Positions 36,655 to 64,000 of a stretch of 64,000 bases of DNA are shown piece after piece. Each line of letters begins with the position of its first letter. The stretch's first letter is position 1. This DNA comes from Setophaga petechia (taxonomy: Eukaryota > Chordata > Aves > Passeriformes > Parulidae), in NCBI GenBank assembly GCA_024362935.1, contig JANCRA010000066.1:1231501-1295500 (forward strand), in the 5' to 3' direction. The position numbers and the translations under genes are program-made. The notes beneath the pieces are model-generated. The model was not told where the DNA came from, ran no database searches, and saw only the letters and a program-made list of their open reading frames with translations.

Positions 36655-36887
36655 CTTTGTGTCCAATAGAGCTATGAGCAGTGTTCCACCCTTAGAACTT
36701 GCCCTGTCTCAGCATGCTGAGAAGAGGAAAGCCAGCCCTTTCCTCCCCAGGCTGCCCATGCAGTGGATACAGATGGTGCTCACCTCCTTCCAGCGACACA
36801 GTGCTCTTAGTCTGCATGCCAAATGTAAACACACTCTTATCTGCATGTCTCCTGACTCAAACACTGTCAGTGCTACAGTATATAACC

Positions 36888-36893
36888 AATAAA
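36888..36893 (+). terminator. LUZP1: AATAAA poly(A) signal (distal, preferred)
   Basis: A canonical hexamer about 20-30 bases before a T-run and the GU-rich sequence tgtgatgtggtgttt. This is the best complete cleavage and polyadenylation context on this strand, so I place the LUZP1 mRNA end near 36912. Confidence 0.6.
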
Positions 36894-36912
36894 CACTGTT
36901 CTCTTTTTACCT

Positions 36913-37057
36913 GCTGTGATGTGGTGTTTGCAGCAGTGCCCATTGCTGGGGGGTGCTGCTGCCCCTGGGAGAGGCACTGAGGCAGCAGAGTGTGTGTCTG
37001 TGTGTGTGTGTGTCTGTGTGTGTGTCTCTGTCTGTCTGTGTGTGTTGTGTGTCTGTC

Positions 37058-37092
<35 letters not shown>

Positions 37093-37814
37093 GTGTGTGT
37101 GTTGTATGTCTGTCTTTGTGTCAGTCTGTCTGTCTGTGTGTGCTGCAGGGTGGTTCAGTGCTGGAGCTGAGCTCCTTGCATTTCTTTCTGTGCCCTGCTT
37201 GAGGCAGACCTCACACACCGATTCCAGGAGGGGTTTGAGGCAGGGATGGTGCACAGACAGCACAGTGAGTTGCACACAGCCATTCTCCCCTGAGGCTCCC
37301 TGAGCTGTGCATGGCAGCACTGAGAATGGCCTGTGCTGTGTGAGGGGCTCCAGGAGCAGTGGGTGTTGGCCACGAGCCTGGTGTCACACAGGGCAGGTGC
37401 ACAAAGAGCATCCCCAGATCTGCTGCAGGCTAAGGCAGGGGTCACAGCCAGACTGTCACTGTCCCAGGAGTCAGCCCTGTGCCACAGCTCTCCAGGCAGA
37501 AAGATCCAACAACAAAGGCATTGTACCAATGTCCCCACAGCAGACAGCAGCCCCAAAGCAGGGATTTCCAGGCTGGGGATGTCCTATTGCTCCTCTCATC
37601 CCAGCTAGCATTGCCTGTTCTCCTGGTCCCTGTAGGTTAAAGAACAAGCACTGGCATTTGTTACATGCCCTGGGATGATCATTTCCATCTCCTTTGGGAT
37701 GTTTAGCACAGCAGGAGCCATTCAGTGGTTCCATGTACTGCAGCAGGTGGTCAGCAGTGCAGCACCAGGCTGTACTACACACAGAGTTCACCTCAGGACA
37801 CTGGAACACGGTTC
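36913..37814. other. Intergenic gap between convergent LUZP1 and KDM1A
   Basis: About 0.9 kb separates the proposed 3' ends. It contains the TG repeat at 36991-37144 and otherwise unremarkable sequence with no supported gene. Confidence 0.5.
36991..37144 (+). repeat. (TG)n / (TGTGTGTC)n microsatellite
   Basis: Alternating TG with interspersed TC steps (tgtgtctgtctgtgtg) runs for about 150 bases. Long TG runs can adopt Z-DNA and are often polymorphic. Confidence 0.95.
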
Positions 37815-38404
37815 AGCACCTTTTCTTTTGTTGGAAGTATTTAATAAATCAGTATGCTCAGCATACTCAGTGATACCAGGTTACAGCAGATGCAGGTGGT
37901 GCAGCAGCCAATGGACCACTCTGGAGAGCTGTGATTTGCTACCGTAGGCAAACAGTCGCCCCAAATTCTTGAATGCCAGACAGGAATAGAATTGGTCAAA
38001 AATATTACTCTTCAAAACAAAGCCATAAAAAAACCACAAAGAAATTTACATACATTCTACACTAAGCTAGTATTCATAGCAACCAGCTTCTAGAGGCCCT
38101 TGTGCAAGTACCAAATTGGAAATACACACATAGGTAGAAAAAACCCCCAAACACCCTAAAAACCCCTCCAGCTATTTTGTCTTCCAAGAAGTATCTGCAG
38201 AGTCGAGCTTTGCAGTAAAGGATTCAGTTTACACTGACCCTTCAAACAGCTCTAAAAGGCTGCCAAGCCAAAGGTGTGGCAAACTTCTGTAAGGCCATTC
38301 CCAGACACGGCTCATCCAGCGACTCAGGCTCCTCTCAGGATTCACTGCTACAAAACCACCCCAGGGTCCACTCCAGGGTCCTGTTGTGCCCGTGCAGAGC
38401 TCCC
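37815..38404 (-). other. KDM1A: KDM1A 3'UTR
   Basis: This follows the KDM1A stop codon on the minus strand. No AATAAA is seen on this strand, but an ATTAAA lies at 37840-37845 with GU-containing sequence beyond it. That implies a short 3'UTR of roughly 580 bases. Confidence 0.55.
37840..37845 (-). terminator. KDM1A: ATTAAA poly(A) signal for KDM1A
   Basis: The most common variant hexamer on the minus strand, followed by GU-containing sequence (ggtgctg, gtgttcc). On the plus strand the same bases overlap an AATAAA at 37843-37848, so the site could also stop read-through from LUZP1. Confidence 0.5.

Positions 38405-64000
<25,596 letters not shown>

Larger units (their letters stand above)
32296..36912 (+). 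other. LUZP1: LUZP1 3'UTR (probable extent)
   Basis: After the proposed stop there is no further coding exon, and three AATAAA signals occur at 36501, 36649 and 36888. A long 3'UTR of about 4.6 kb fits the long LUZP1 mRNAs of mammals. It contains copy 2 of the 267-bp repeat, a (CCAAA)n run, a GC-rich 58-bp tandem array and A/T-rich late segments. Long open frames in it, for example 34408-35391, are products of the repeats. Confidence 0.55.

Overview
This is vertebrate nuclear DNA, most likely from a bird. The evidence is multi-exon genes with consensus GT-AG introns, one CpG island in otherwise CpG-poor sequence, and truncated copies that read as the avian/reptilian CR1 LINE. Two neighbouring genes are recognisable, LUZP1 on the + strand and KDM1A (LSD1) on the - strand, converging tail to tail. 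From memory, the same two genes are neighbours in human 1p36, so the synteny supports both calls.

Layout. 1-3090 is gene-poor upstream DNA. 3095-4345 is a CpG island holding the probable LUZP1 promoter and untranslated first exon (donor after 3994). 3995-25001 is a 21 kb first intron with a degraded CR1 (about 11345-11990) and a 30-copy, 27-32 bp minisatellite (18908-19740). 25002-28292 is the large LUZP1 exon encoding about 1,061 residues. Two small in-frame 3' coding exons (31223-31387 and 32260-32295) are proposed, followed by a 3'UTR running to poly(A) signals near 36.5-36.9 kb. A short intergenic gap of about 0.9 kb with a TG repeat follows.

KDM1A occupies 37.8 kb to beyond the right edge. 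All eighteen constitutive exons after exon 1 can be placed to the base (exons 19 to 2, 38405-62175). Lengths and phases are mutually consistent and sum to 735 codons plus stop, which equals human residues 118-852. Exon 1, encoding roughly the first 117 residues, lies beyond position 64000. Between exons 2 and 3 is an intact 60-nt alternative exon (57191-57250) matching mammalian exon 2a. I found no 12-nt neuronal exon 8a.

Function. KDM1A is the nuclear FAD-dependent H3K4me1/2 demethylase of CoREST complexes. LUZP1 is a coiled-coil protein of actin filaments, centrosome and cilium base. They share a locus rather than a pathway. I found no undescribed biological system. The points worth a second look are the conserved exon 2a island, the repeat-built splice acceptor of the LUZP1 terminal exon, two recent-looking local duplications and the large minisatellite.
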